Source: Bacteroidota bacterium
Lineage (GTDB): Bacteria > Bacteroidota > Bacteroidia > AKYH767-A > CANKSK01
NCBI GenBank assembly: GCA_947485425.1
Contig: CANKSK010000009.1
Span: 1-12,446, forward strand
Reading direction: 5' to 3'
Length of the DNA stretch: 12,446 nt
The notes below the pieces were generated by a model that saw only the letters and a program-made list of their open reading frames with translations, did no database searches and had not been told where the DNA came from. Shown here piece after piece: positions 1 to 8,647 of this stretch; position 1 is the first letter of the stretch; every line of letters starts with the position of its first letter. A program made the position numbers and the translations under genes.

Positions 1-38
1 GCTCTTTTTCGCTTAGCTTTTCATTCATAGAAATGAAA

Positions 39-1295
39 TTATTCCTTAGTTAAATGTCGGTGCGCATTTTCAACCATCACAATCCCCGCATCTACGATAA
101 CCCCTATGGCTATGGCAATTCCTGATATAGACATGATATTGGAGGAAACATTCAGCAGATGCATACAAATAAAAGCCATCAGAATCGCCACCGGCAGCAT
201 AATGATGACCACCATTGAGCTTCGCAGGTGCAGAAGAAATAATATGATGATCAAGGATACGATGGCGATTTCCTCAAATAAAGTCTTTTTTAAGGTTTCA
301 ATGGATGCAGATATCAAAGTGCTTCTATCATAGGCAACGTTAAATTCCACCCCAGGAGGCAATCCTTTCTGCACATCGGCTAATTTTTTTCGAATATTGT
401 CAATCACTTTCTGAGCATTAGAGCCATATCGCATCACCACAATTCCACCAACGGCCTCACCTTGACCATTCTCATCCAATATGCCCAATCGAAGCTCGCC
501 TCCCATCTGAACACTCGCCACATCTTTGATGCGTATCGGTATGGAATTATAGGAACCCACTGCAATATTTTCAATATCACTGATGTTCTTCACATATCCT
601 AAACCCCGGACCACATAAGACATTCCACTCATTTCAAATAACCTTCCGCCCACATCACTGTTGTTATTTTTTATGGCACTGATAACATTCATCATGGGCA
701 CCTGATAATAATTCAATTTGTTGGGATCAATGGCCACCTGATACTGTTTCTGAAAGCCACCAAAGGAGGCAATTTCACTCACCCCATCCACATTTTGAAG
801 GGCAAATTTGATATACCAATCCTGTAAGGCCCTCAGTTCGCCCAAATCGTAGCCTGGGGCACGAAGGGTATACCAAAAAATATGCCCTACTCCGGTTCCA
901 TCTGGTCCCAAGGATGGGTTTACCCCCTCCGGCAAAAAACGCTGAGCATAATTTAATCGCTCCAATACGCGGGTTCTAGCCCAGTAAATGTCAACATTAT
1001 CCTCAAAAATGATAAAAATAAAACTCATCCCAAACATAGAGGAAGCACGTACCGTTTTTACCTTAGGCATTCCTTGCAGATTGGACACCAAAGGATAGGT
1101 TACCTGATCCTCCATGATTTGTGGACTTCTCCCCATCCATTCCGTAAATACGATCACCTGATTTTCAGATAAATCAGGTATGGCATCAATGGGTGTTTCC
1201 CGGAGTGCATACAAACCCCAACCAACAATGGCTATACAAGCGATAACCACAATCAATCGGTTGCGAAGAGACCAGGAAATTATTCTTTCAATCAT
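39..1295 (-). CDS. CusA/CzcA-family heavy-metal RND efflux pump, N-terminal part, apparently frameshifted
   Basis: This is the inner-membrane RND component of a Cus/Czc-type tripartite pump, which exports metal ions (copper/silver or divalent cations) using the proton gradient. The N-terminus is typical: a transmembrane helix at about residues 14-31, then the family stretch PDLSENQVIVFTEWMGRSPQ at 40-59. The porter region follows, then TM2-TM4 at about 338-410. Asp402 in AIGVIVDAGIVMVENAH matches the proton-relay Asp of CusA (D405 in E. coli). Family members are over 1000 residues long, but this frame stops at 418, directly after TM4. The frame shifted by one base stays open to the window edge and reads NNFISMNEKLSEKE, which resembles the linker that follows ENAH in relatives. 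A frameshift (pseudogene or sequence error) is therefore likely. The start overlaps the upstream lipoprotein by ATGA. Metal specificity cannot be decided because the central methionine region lies outside the window. Confidence 0.9.
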   Translation of the reverse strand: MIERIISWSLRNRLIVVIACIAIVGWGLYALRETPIDAIPDLSENQVIVFTEWMGRSPQIMEDQVTYPLVSNLQGMPKVKTVRASSMFGMSFIFIIFEDNVDIYWARTRVLERLNYAQRFLPEGVNPSLGPDGTGVGHIFWYTLRAPGYDLGELRALQDWYIKFALQNVDGVSEIASFGGFQKQYQVAIDPNKLNYYQVPMMNVISAIKNNNSDVGGRLFEMSGMSYVVRGLGYVKNISDIENIAVGSYNSIPIRIKDVASVQMGGELRLGILDENGQGEAVGGIVVMRYGSNAQKVIDNIRKKLADVQKGLPPGVEFNVAYDRSTLISASIETLKKTLFEEIAIVSLIIILFLLHLRSSMVVIIMLPVAILMAFICMHLLNVSSNIMSISGIAIAIGVIVDAGIVMVENAHRHLTKE

Positions 1296-1507
1296 TTTAC
1301 TTTTTCAAGTTCCATACCGCATGAATCACAGGCGGCAGGCTTATCACTTTTTACGCTGGTATGCATCGGACAAGCATAATTTGAGGAGCCGGCAGTAGCT
1401 GTAGAATCTGTTTTCTCAGCAGAGCTTTCCGTTTGATTACCGCTACATGCGTATAACATACCTATTACAGAAGAAAATACCAGTATTTGTGCTATTTGTT
1501 TTTTCAT
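1292..1507 (-). CDS. Small lipoprotein with heavy-metal-binding domain (HMBD)
   Basis: This is a predicted periplasm-facing lipoprotein of 71 residues. It has a short basic N-terminus (MKKQ), a hydrophobic segment and a lipobox ending in LYAC, so the mature protein would start at the Cys of CSGNQ. A Ser/Thr/Glu-rich linker follows. The C-terminal half carries YACPMH and CDSCGMELEKVK, the CPMH...CxxCGM pattern of the heavy-metal-binding domain that is also found at the N-terminus of CusB-like adaptors and some copper ATPases. An in-frame ATG lies 33 bases upstream (1540), but the start at 1507 places the signal peptide correctly and is preferred. The stop overlaps the pump start (ATGA), implying translational coupling. 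The likely role is metal binding or delivery for the efflux system; this is inferred from the domain and context. Confidence 0.85.
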   Translation of the reverse strand: MKKQIAQILVFSSVIGMLYACSGNQTESSAEKTDSTATAGSSNYACPMHTSVKSDKPAACDSCGMELEKVK

Positions 1508-1682
1508 AACATGATTTTTTAAATGGATAATGGGTTTCAAGCATGCGAATTTAAACTATTTCAGGAATAATTCACTAATTTTGTCTAAAATCTAACAAAT
1601 ATGATCCGCACCTAATTTTTGCCTACCTCTTTCGTTTATCCATGATATTCTCCTTCATATATACTTGACATACAAAATATTG

Positions 1683-1714
1683 CAAAGATAAATTTAGGTT
1701 TTAAACAGAACAAA
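1683..1714 (-). promoter_or_regulatory. Bacteroidota-type promoter for the metal-efflux genes
   Basis: Reading the minus strand there is TTTG (1714-1711), a 20-base spacer, then TATCTTTG (1690-1683). This matches the known Bacteroidota consensus TTTG-N19-21-TAnnTTTG exactly at the conserved positions. Transcription would start near 1677, giving a leader of about 170 bases before the HMBD lipoprotein start at 1507. I see no convincing riboswitch or terminator in that leader. The assignment rests on consensus match only. Confidence 0.5.
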
Positions 1715-1749
1715 TTCAAAGAAATAACGCATACAAAGTTTCAAAAAAC

Positions 1750-2175
1750 ATGCTATTAAAAAAGTTTAAAGTAGGACTCTTTTTCATGATTTTTTGCTCC
1801 GCATGGGCGTGTTCAAAAAAAACAGATGTGATTCCCAATATGTTTGTGAATCAGTATGTATATGTCAATAACCCCACAAATTTCAAATTGAATGCCATCG
1901 GCGGATGGATTTATGTTACCGGTGGGGTTCGTGGCATTATTTTATACAGAAAATCTTCTGATGAATTTATTGCCTATGAAAGAAATTGCACTTGGCAGCC
2001 CAATGACGCATGTGCCACTTTATCTGTTGATTCAACAAATGTTAGCATTTCAGACCACTGCTGCAGTTCAAAATTTGTCATAATGGATGGTTCGATCCAA
2101 CAGGGTCCGGCAACCATTCCTTTGCGCAGATATCAGGCGGCTTTTGATGGCAGCGTAATACATGTTTTCAATTAA
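1750..2175 (+). CDS. Lipoprotein with a Rieske-like fold lacking the cluster histidines
   Basis: This is a 141-residue exported protein with a basic start (MLLKKFK), a hydrophobic stretch and a lipobox-like AWAC, so Cys21 would be lipidated. The mature part resembles small Rieske-like proteins that are common but uncharacterised in Bacteroidota. GGWIYVTGGVRGIILYRK is followed by DEFIAYERNCTW, then a DHCCSSKF segment, then GPATIPLRRY and a final FDG..IHVF strand. A canonical Rieske [2Fe-2S] site needs CxH and CxxH. Here the corresponding positions are C80-T-W82 and C105-S-S-K108, so both ligand histidines are absent, while C80, C88, C104 and C105 remain. The protein probably keeps the fold but not a normal Rieske cluster; disulfides are possible. 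Function is unknown. The gene stands alone, converging on ahcY, and I could not find a clear promoter close upstream. Confidence 0.7.
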   Translation: MLLKKFKVGLFFMIFCSAWACSKKTDVIPNMFVNQYVYVNNPTNFKLNAIGGWIYVTGGVRGIILYRKSSDEFIAYERNCTWQPNDACATLSVDSTNVSISDHCCSSKFVIMDGSIQQGPATIPLRRYQAAFDGSVIHVFN

Positions 2176-2186
2176 TTTTTTATCAT

Positions 2187-2218
2187 AAAAAAAGGAGATG
2201 CAGTTTGACTACACCTCC
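2187..2218 (-). terminator. Rho-independent terminator of ahcY
   Basis: On the minus strand GGAGGUGUAG, loop UCAAA and CUGCAUCUCC form a 10-pair stem (two of the pairs are G-U), followed directly by seven U. It lies 24 bases past the ahcY stop codon. On the plus strand the two wobble pairs become A-C mismatches and the T tract is missing, so it should work mainly for ahcY rather than for the converging lipoprotein gene. Confidence 0.8.
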
Positions 2219-2241
2219 TCTTTCCTGTAAACCTATTTGTA

Positions 2242-3561
2242 TTAATACCTGTAGGTATCAGATTTAAATGGTCCTGAAACGGCAACACCAATATAATCAG
2301 CTTGGTGAGGAGCTAACACATCTAGTTCAACACCCACTTTAGCCAAATGCAACAAGGCCACTTTTTCATCCAAATGTTTAGGAAGTGTGTAGACGATGTT
2401 GGTATATTTTTCTGACTGAGTCCAAAGTTCAATTTGGGCTAGGGTTTGATTGGTAAAGGAGTTTGACATTACGAATGATGGGTGGCCGGTGGCACAGCCC
2501 AAATTCACCAAACGACCTTCTGCCAATACAATAATTTGTTTTCCATCTAGGGTATACATATCTACCTGAGGCTTGATGGTATCTTTGGTATGACCATAGT
2601 TGGCGTTTAACCAGGCCATATCAATTTCATTATCAAAATGTCCGATATTGCAAACAATGGCTTTATCTTTCATATTTTTAAAATGACGCTCCAAGATGAT
2701 ATCTACGTTGCCCGTAGCGGTAACCACTATATCAGCACGTTTTACGGCATCATCCATTTTGCGTACTTCAAAGCCCTCCATAGAAGCCTGCAAAGCACAA
2801 ATCGGATCGATTTCAGTTACAATCACACGAACACCAGCGCTGCGAAGTGATTCCGCAGAACCCTTTCCAACATCACCAAAACCTGCTACCACAGCCACTT
2901 TACCGGCCATCATAATGTCTGTAGCACGTCTGATTGCATCTACAAGGGATTCACGGCAGCCATATTTGTTATCGAATTTGGATTTGGTTACCGAGTCATT
3001 GATATTGATGGCAGGCATTGGAAGCGTACCATTTTTTACGCGTTGATACAAGCGGTGAACACCTGTTGTCGTTTCTTCAGAAATACCTCTGATACCGGCA
3101 GCAAGCTCAGGAAATTTATCCAATACCATATTGGTTAAATCACCACCATCATCCAAAATCATATTCAATGGCTTTTTGTCTTCACCGAAGAACATGGTTT
3201 GCTCAATGCACCAATCGAATTCCTCTGCGTTCATGCCTTTCCATGCATATACAGAAACACCGGCAGCAGCAATCGCAGCAGCAGCATGATCCTGGGTAGA
3301 AAAAATATTGCAGGAAGACCAAGTTACCTCAGCACCTAATTCAACAAGGGTTTCAATGAGCACTGCCGTTTGAATGGTCATGTGCAGACAGCCAGCGATT
3401 CTGGCGCCTTTTAAGATTTTAGAAGGACCATATTCAGCCCTCAAAGCCATCAAACCGGGCATTTCTGCTTCGGCTAAATTGATTTCCTTTCTGCCCCACT
3501 CGGCAAGACTTAAATCTTTTACTTTAAATTTCACGAATTTTTCAACTGAAGTTGTAGACAT
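2242..3561 (-). CDS. ahcY: S-adenosylhomocysteine hydrolase (adenosylhomocysteinase)
   Basis: This cytosolic NAD-dependent enzyme splits S-adenosylhomocysteine into homocysteine and adenosine, removing the inhibitor formed by methyltransferases and by radical-SAM/SAM metabolism. The 439-residue protein is full length. Visible motifs are the substrate region [25 protein letters not shown], the catalytic Lys and Asp in [10 protein letters not shown] (about 189-197), the Rossmann NAD loop GFGDVGKG (about 227-234), [11 protein letters not shown], and the conserved C-terminal tail ending YRY. An in-frame ATG at 3594 would add 11 residues. However, the best promoter has its -7 box at 3594-3601, so that codon would lie in or before the transcription start, and the ATG at 3561 is chosen. 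It is transcribed alone, divergent from the phosphopantetheinyl transferase gene, and ends at a clear intrinsic terminator. Confidence 0.97.
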   Translation of the reverse strand: MSTTSVEKFVKFKVKDLSLAEWGRKEINLAEAEMPGLMALRAEYGPSKILKGARIAGCLHMTIQTAVLIETLVELGAEVTWSSCNIFSTQDHAAAAIAAAGVSVYAWKGMNAEEFDWCIEQTMFFGEDKKPLNMILDDGGDLTNMVLDKFPELAAGIRGISEETTTGVHRLYQRVKNGTLPMPAININDSVTKSKFDNKYGCRESLVDAIRRATDIMMAGKVAVVAGFGDVGKGSAESLRSAGVRVIVTEIDPICALQASMEGFEVRKMDDAVKRADIVVTATGNVDIILERHFKNMKDKAIVCNIGHFDNEIDMAWLNANYGHTKDTIKPQVDMYTLDGKQIIVLAEGRLVNLGCATGHPSFVMSNSFTNQTLAQIELWTQSEKYTNIVYTLPKHLDEKVALLHLAKVGVELDVLAPHQADYIGVAVSGPFKSDTYRY

Positions 3562-3593
3562 ATTGCTATTTTTGGTTTTTGTTATATTTTTCA

Positions 3594-3624
3594 CAAAAAT
3601 AAACTAAATCAAGCGAAATGCAAA
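3594..3624 (-). promoter_or_regulatory. Bacteroidota-type promoter of ahcY
   Basis: On the minus strand TTTG (3624-3621), a 19-base spacer and TATTTTTG (3601-3594) match the Bacteroidota promoter consensus. Transcription would start near 3587, leaving a leader of about 25 bases before the ATG at 3561. This spacing rules against the longer ORF start at 3594 and leaves no room for a SAM or SAH riboswitch. Confidence 0.6.
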
Positions 3625-3655
3625 ATTTCAACTTATTTTGTTCTATAGATAACAT

Positions 3656-4303
3656 ATGCCACTGATTCTGAATAAAATGATTGAGAACGAGAGCCAATTA
3701 CTCGTCTGGGAAACTACTGAAAATCAAGAAGATATCGAATTTCTAATCCAAAACCCCTTCTCGATAGCTGCAGCCTTAAAAAATATCCATAATCCCAAAA
3801 GAATTCGGGAAAAGCTGATTACTACCTTGCTGTTGCACAGGGCATTACAGACAAATAATCCCATTGAACTCGAATATGATGATTTTGGGAAGCCCTTTCT
3901 TAAATCTTTTCCAATAAAATTATCTGTTTCACACTCAGCAAATTATGTATGTATTTTGCTCAGCCCGGATAAAATACCCGGCATTGATATAGAAATCATT
4001 CGAACGCGCATTGAAAAGCTTGCCGAAAAATTTATAAGCCCCAAAGAATTCGGGGAGCTGGAACAAAGCCATCCCATTGAACACATGCATGTTATATGGG
4101 GTGCCAAGGAAACGATGTATAAGATATATGGAAAAAAAGGTGTGGATTTCAAAGAAAATATGAGCATTGAACCCTTTCAATATCTTGAAAAGGGACAAAT
4201 CATAGGCCGAATACAGATGAAAAACTTCGGAAAAGAAATGGATATTCACTATGAAAAAATCTCAAACTGCATGCTAACGTGGGGCTTATTGGAGAATGAT
4301 TAA
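3656..4303 (+). CDS. 4'-phosphopantetheinyl transferase (Sfp/AcpT superfamily)
   Basis: This enzyme transfers the phosphopantetheine arm from coenzyme A to a serine of an acyl or peptidyl carrier protein, using Mg2+. The 215-residue protein has the superfamily landmarks in order: KLSVSHSANYV with the SHS motif at 92-94, the metal-binding GIDIE at 109-113 (Asp111, Glu113), and WGAKETMYKIYGKKGVDF at 148-165, which is the W/FxxKE...K motif with Lys151 and Glu152. The start MPL is usual for Bacteroidota homologs; a second in-frame ATG at 3677 is less likely. The carrier protein it serves is not in the window. It could be the general fatty-acid ACP, because no polyketide or peptide synthase is near. 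Only 46 bases separate it from the next gene, but a promoter box lies in that gap. Confidence 0.9.
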   Translation: MPLILNKMIENESQLLVWETTENQEDIEFLIQNPFSIAAALKNIHNPKRIREKLITTLLLHRALQTNNPIELEYDDFGKPFLKSFPIKLSVSHSANYVCILLSPDKIPGIDIEIIRTRIEKLAEKFISPKEFGELEQSHPIEHMHVIWGAKETMYKIYGKKGVDFKENMSIEPFQYLEKGQIIGRIQMKNFGKEMDIHYEKISNCMLTWGLLEND

Positions 4304-4322
4304 CAAATTGATTTAGATTATC

Positions 4323-4330
4323 TACATTTG
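4323..4330 (+). promoter_or_regulatory. Candidate -7 promoter box ahead of the GGGPS-thi gene run
   Basis: TACATTTG fits the Bacteroidota -7 consensus TAnnTTTG, 19 bases before the GGGP synthase start. No TTTG is found at the proper distance upstream, so the site is incomplete. If it is used, transcription starts near 4336 and the leader is about 14 bases, far too short for a TPP riboswitch. Read-through from the phosphopantetheinyl transferase gene is the alternative. Confidence 0.35.
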
Positions 4331-4349
4331 CATTAGAAAATTTTAAATA

Positions 4350-5090
4350 ATGAATTCAATATATTCAGGTCTTCTTGAAAAAAAGGCCCAAAACAAAAAG
4401 CAATTTGCCGTTTTAATAGACCCGGACAAAACGGGTGGCAATGAACTTATCGATTTGATAGATATTGCTGTAAAAGCCAAAACAGACTTTTTCTTTGTCG
4501 GTGGCAGCTTGCTCACCAACGACTCCTTAGACAATTGTGTACAAACCATCAAAAAAAACTCTTCTATTCCAGTGGTATTATTTCCCGGAAATACGATGCA
4601 AATAAATCAGCATGCGGATGCCATTTTATTTCTATCGCTCATTTCGGGAAGAAATCCCGAAATGCTCATTGGAAAGCATGTGATTGCTGCACCATTTCTA
4701 AAAAATAGTCCTTTGGAAATTGTCTCTACGGCGTATATGTTGATTGAAAGTGGCAAGCCGACAGCGGTAAGCTATATGAGCAATACAACACCTATTCCGC
4801 ATGACAAAAACGATATTGCCATTTGCACGGCCATTGCTGGTGAAATGCTCGGTTTTAAACTGGTATTCATGGATGGTGGCAGCGGTGCCGAAAAACCCAT
4901 CTGCGCCAAAATGATTTCTGAAGTCAGCAAAAACATCTCTGTTCCGCTCATCGTTGGCGGTGGCATCAAAACACCAGAAAAAGCACTTGAAAACTGTCAG
5001 GCAGGAGCAGATATTATTGTGGTAGGAAATTCAATAGAAGAAGACCGCAGCTTGCTAGAAAGAATATCCCATGCCATCCATTCTTTATAA
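4350..5090 (+). CDS. Geranylgeranylglyceryl/heptaprenylglyceryl phosphate synthase family protein
   Basis: This is a TIM-barrel prenyltransferase that joins a polyprenyl diphosphate to sn-glycerol-1-phosphate, making an ether lipid precursor as in archaea. A distinct group of these enzymes (group II) is known in Bacteroidota. The 246-residue protein is full length. It shows AVLIDPDK at 20-27, FFFVGGS, ILFLSLISGRNPE ending at 104, the glycerol-phosphate region YMSNTTPIP at 142-150, MDGGSGA at 174-180, VGGGI at 202-206 and VGNSIEED at 225-232. The last three are typical phosphate-binding loops of the family. Prenyl chain length cannot be read reliably by eye. The gene ends 13 bases before thiS, so it probably shares a transcript with the thiamine genes although the pathways are unrelated. 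A perfect 10-bp hairpin lies in its coding sequence at 4640-4664. Confidence 0.92.
   Translation: MNSIYSGLLEKKAQNKKQFAVLIDPDKTGGNELIDLIDIAVKAKTDFFFVGGSLLTNDSLDNCVQTIKKNSSIPVVLFPGNTMQINQHADAILFLSLISGRNPEMLIGKHVIAAPFLKNSPLEIVSTAYMLIESGKPTAVSYMSNTTPIPHDKNDIAICTAIAGEMLGFKLVFMDGGSGAEKPICAKMISEVSKNISVPLIVGGGIKTPEKALENCQAGADIIVVGNSIEEDRSLLERISHAIHSL
4640..4664 (+). repeat. Perfect 10-bp inverted repeat inside the GGGP synthase gene
   Basis: CATTTCGGGA, a 5-base loop AGAAA and TCCCGAAATG form a perfect stem over the codons for the conserved SGRNPE segment. It is not followed by a T tract on either strand, so it does not look like a terminator. It may be chance, an mRNA structure or a protein-binding palindrome. 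Confidence 0.6.
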
Positions 5091-5103
5091 TATACGCTAA
5101 AGT

Positions 5104-5307
5104 ATGCAAGTATATGTAAATGATGAAGTATTAGAAACAAAAGAAAAAACACATATCAGTGAATTGCTTGAATCCAAAGGCATTTCAAACCTGAATGGCA
5201 TTGCTTTGGCGATTAATGATGTAGTGATATCAAAAGCATACTGGCATACAACATTACTCAAAGAACAGGATAGAATATTAATTATTCAAGCGAGCCAGGG
5301 CGGATAA
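5104..5307 (+). CDS. thiS: Thiamine sulfur-carrier protein ThiS
   Basis: This small ubiquitin-like protein carries sulfur as a C-terminal thiocarboxylate to ThiG for thiazole formation. It is 67 residues long, the normal size, and ends in the required Gly-Gly (IIQASQGG). The beta-grasp features MQVYVNDEVLE, GIALAINDVVISKAYW and DRILIIQ are easily seen. It is the first thiamine gene of the run, 13 bases after the GGGP synthase gene and 37 bases before thiC. The gap to thiC is purine-rich, with no hairpin that I can see. Its activating enzyme ThiF is not encoded in this window. Confidence 0.95.
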   Translation: MQVYVNDEVLETKEKTHISELLESKGISNLNGIALAINDVVISKAYWHTTLLKEQDRILIIQASQGG

Positions 5308-5335
5308 AAAAAGAAAGAAAATCGATATTTATTAA

Positions 5336-7174
<1,839 letters not shown>

Positions 7175-7218
7175 AAAACATCCTGACACCCTTCATCCCT
7201 TGAATCAAAAATAACAAC

Positions 7219-7857
7219 ATGGAACTTGTGGTATTTTCAGCAGCCGAAAAAAGGGATGATGAAATACAAGTCATTGTGCAAATGTTTGAGAATGGATTAC
7301 AGGGGTTTCATCTCCGAAAGCCTTTATTGCCGGCAGAAGAAATAAAAAAAATAATCTTGCAAATTCCAGCACATTTCCATCCAAAAATCATGATTCATTC
7401 AGCTCATGAACTCATCGATACCTTTCAGCTGAAAGGCTTGCATTATCCGGAAAAAATGATGTCTGAAATAACAAAAACAGATTTCTCTGCCAAAGAAAAC
7501 CAAACGCCTGTAATGAGAAGCCGTTCCTTTCATGCCTTAATTGATATTGAGAACAATACCTTCCCATTCGAATACGCATTTTTAAGCCCTATATACAATA
7601 GCATTTCAAAACCAAACCATCATTCAGCATTCAGTGAAGAAGATTTAAAAAACAAAATCCCACATCTCAAATGCAAAGCAAATCAAAGCATGAAATTATT
7701 TGCATTGGGAGGCATCAACAAAACGCATCTAGAAACGTTGCATACAATCGGGTTTTCCGGAATCGGTGTGATTGGAAGCATTTGGAATCAGCCCGATTTA
7801 CAAACAAAGATAAAAGTATTTAAAGAATTACAAATAGAATGTAAAACCCTATCATGA
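7219..7857 (+). CDS. TenI/ThiE-like protein, possible thiazole tautomerase
   Basis: This is a 212-residue TIM-barrel protein of the ThiE/TenI superfamily, clearly different from the second copy at 8648. Superfamily positions can be recognised: GFHLRKP at 29-35, GLHYPE at 73-78, SRSFH at 101-105, FLSPIYNSISKPNHHS at 121-136, FALGGI at 161-166 and GVIGSIW at 183-189. Several ThiE active-site motifs have changed. The Asn-Asp pair that binds Mg-pyrophosphate is His60-Ser61, and the VHLGxxD loop is LHYPEK. TenI in Bacillus subtilis is a thiazole tautomerase that acts on the ThiG product, and the same role is inferred here because a normal ThiE is encoded nearby. The gene overlaps thiD by ATGA. A standard thiamine-phosphate synthase function is the less likely alternative. 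Confidence 0.75.
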   Translation: MELVVFSAAEKRDDEIQVIVQMFENGLQGFHLRKPLLPAEEIKKIILQIPAHFHPKIMIHSAHELIDTFQLKGLHYPEKMMSEITKTDFSAKENQTPVMRSRSFHALIDIENNTFPFEYAFLSPIYNSISKPNHHSAFSEEDLKNKIPHLKCKANQSMKLFALGGINKTHLETLHTIGFSGIGVIGSIWNQPDLQTKIKVFKELQIECKTLS

Positions 7858-8639
7858 AAAAACAAATCAATAAAAAGCAGCCCTTTGTATTAAGCATTGC
7901 AGGATTCGACCCTTGCGCTGGAGCAGGCATTCTGGCTGACATCAAAACCTTTGAACAAATTCAAGTTTATGGATTGGGGGTATGCAGTGGCATTACGTTT
8001 CAAAATGATAATGTTTTTAATGGTGTTAATTGGACACACTTAAATGATATCTGTTCGCAACTGCAATTGCTAATCAAAAGATATAAATTTGAGTATATAA
8101 AAATTGGGATCATAGAAGACCTTCAAGTTTTAAATCAATTGATTGACTTCTTGCTAAAAGAAATACCGCAGGTAAAGATTATCTGGGACCCTATTCTTTC
8201 TGCTTCTACAGGCTATCATTTTCTTGAAATGATGGATAGCAGTTTCATTTATTTTATTTGCCAAAAAATATTTTTAGTCACGCCTAACATTCCAGAAATT
8301 AAAAAAATGATGAATATGGAAAACCCTTTCGAAGCAGCTGAATCGCTATCAAAAGCGTGCGCGGTCTTATTAAAAGGTGGGCATAGTGATTCAGATATCT
8401 GTACAGACATCCTGTATATGAAAGGACAAACATATACCTATGAAAAAGAAAGATTAGAACAAGGCGAAAAACATGGATCCGGCTGTGTATTATCCGCAGC
8501 AATAGCCGCCTTTTTAACTTTAGGAAACACCTTAACGGAAAGCTGCCAAATGGCCAAAGCGTATATGCAAGACTATTTAGCAAGCTCCAATAATTTGCTA
8601 GGCCACCACAACGCCGTTGCTGTTCCCATCAAAGTATAA
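7854..8639 (+). CDS. thiD: Hydroxymethylpyrimidine/phosphomethylpyrimidine kinase ThiD
   Basis: This ribokinase-fold enzyme phosphorylates HMP and HMP-P to HMP diphosphate, the pyrimidine substrate of ThiE. The 261-residue protein has the family layout: SIAGFDPCAGAGILADIKTF at 14-33, VYGLGVCSGITFQND, WDPILSASTGY at 111-121, TPNIPEI at 143-149, LLKGGH at 172-177, and the catalytic anion-hole motif HGSGC at 207-211 with Cys211. The N-terminal loop differs from the usual GSDSSGGAGIQAD, and the alanine-threonine segment TAITAQNT is CSGITFQND; this variant style seems common in the phylum. Its start overlaps the TenI-like gene by four bases and thiE follows after 8 bases, indicating tight co-translation. 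A pure HMP-P kinase is possible and cannot be distinguished here. Confidence 0.92.
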   Translation: MKKQINKKQPFVLSIAGFDPCAGAGILADIKTFEQIQVYGLGVCSGITFQNDNVFNGVNWTHLNDICSQLQLLIKRYKFEYIKIGIIEDLQVLNQLIDFLLKEIPQVKIIWDPILSASTGYHFLEMMDSSFIYFICQKIFLVTPNIPEIKKMMNMENPFEAAESLSKACAVLLKGGHSDSDICTDILYMKGQTYTYEKERLEQGEKHGSGCVLSAAIAAFLTLGNTLTESCQMAKAYMQDYLASSNNLLGHHNAVAVPIKV

Positions 8640-8647
8640 TCCAATAC

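Noticed and set aside
1576..1583. TAATTTTG, a -7-like box on the plus strand
   Set aside because: No TTTG at the right distance upstream, and the nearest start codon is about 170 bases away; such boxes arise easily in AT-rich DNA.
1665..1694. Sigma70-like TTGACA-N18-TAAATT on the plus strand before the lipoprotein gene at 1750
   Set aside because: Bacteroidota primary sigma factor does not use TTGACA/TATAAT, the -10 matches only 4 of 6, and the region is better explained by the minus-strand promoter.
3633..3640. TTATTTTG, a near -7 box just before the phosphopantetheinyl transferase gene
   Set aside because: It misses one conserved base and has no -33 partner. It may still be the promoter, but support is too weak to list.
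3794..4055. Two similar segments CCC(C)AAA(A)GAATTCGGG in the phosphopantetheinyl transferase gene (3794-3809 and 4039-4055), each able to form a 3-4 bp stem
   Set aside because: They are read in different codon phases and give unrelated peptides, and the stems are too short; probably coincidence.
7175..7218. Possible regulatory RNA in the 44-base thiC-tenI gap
   Set aside because: Too short for a known riboswitch, and no paired structure can be seen; treated as a plain intergenic spacer.
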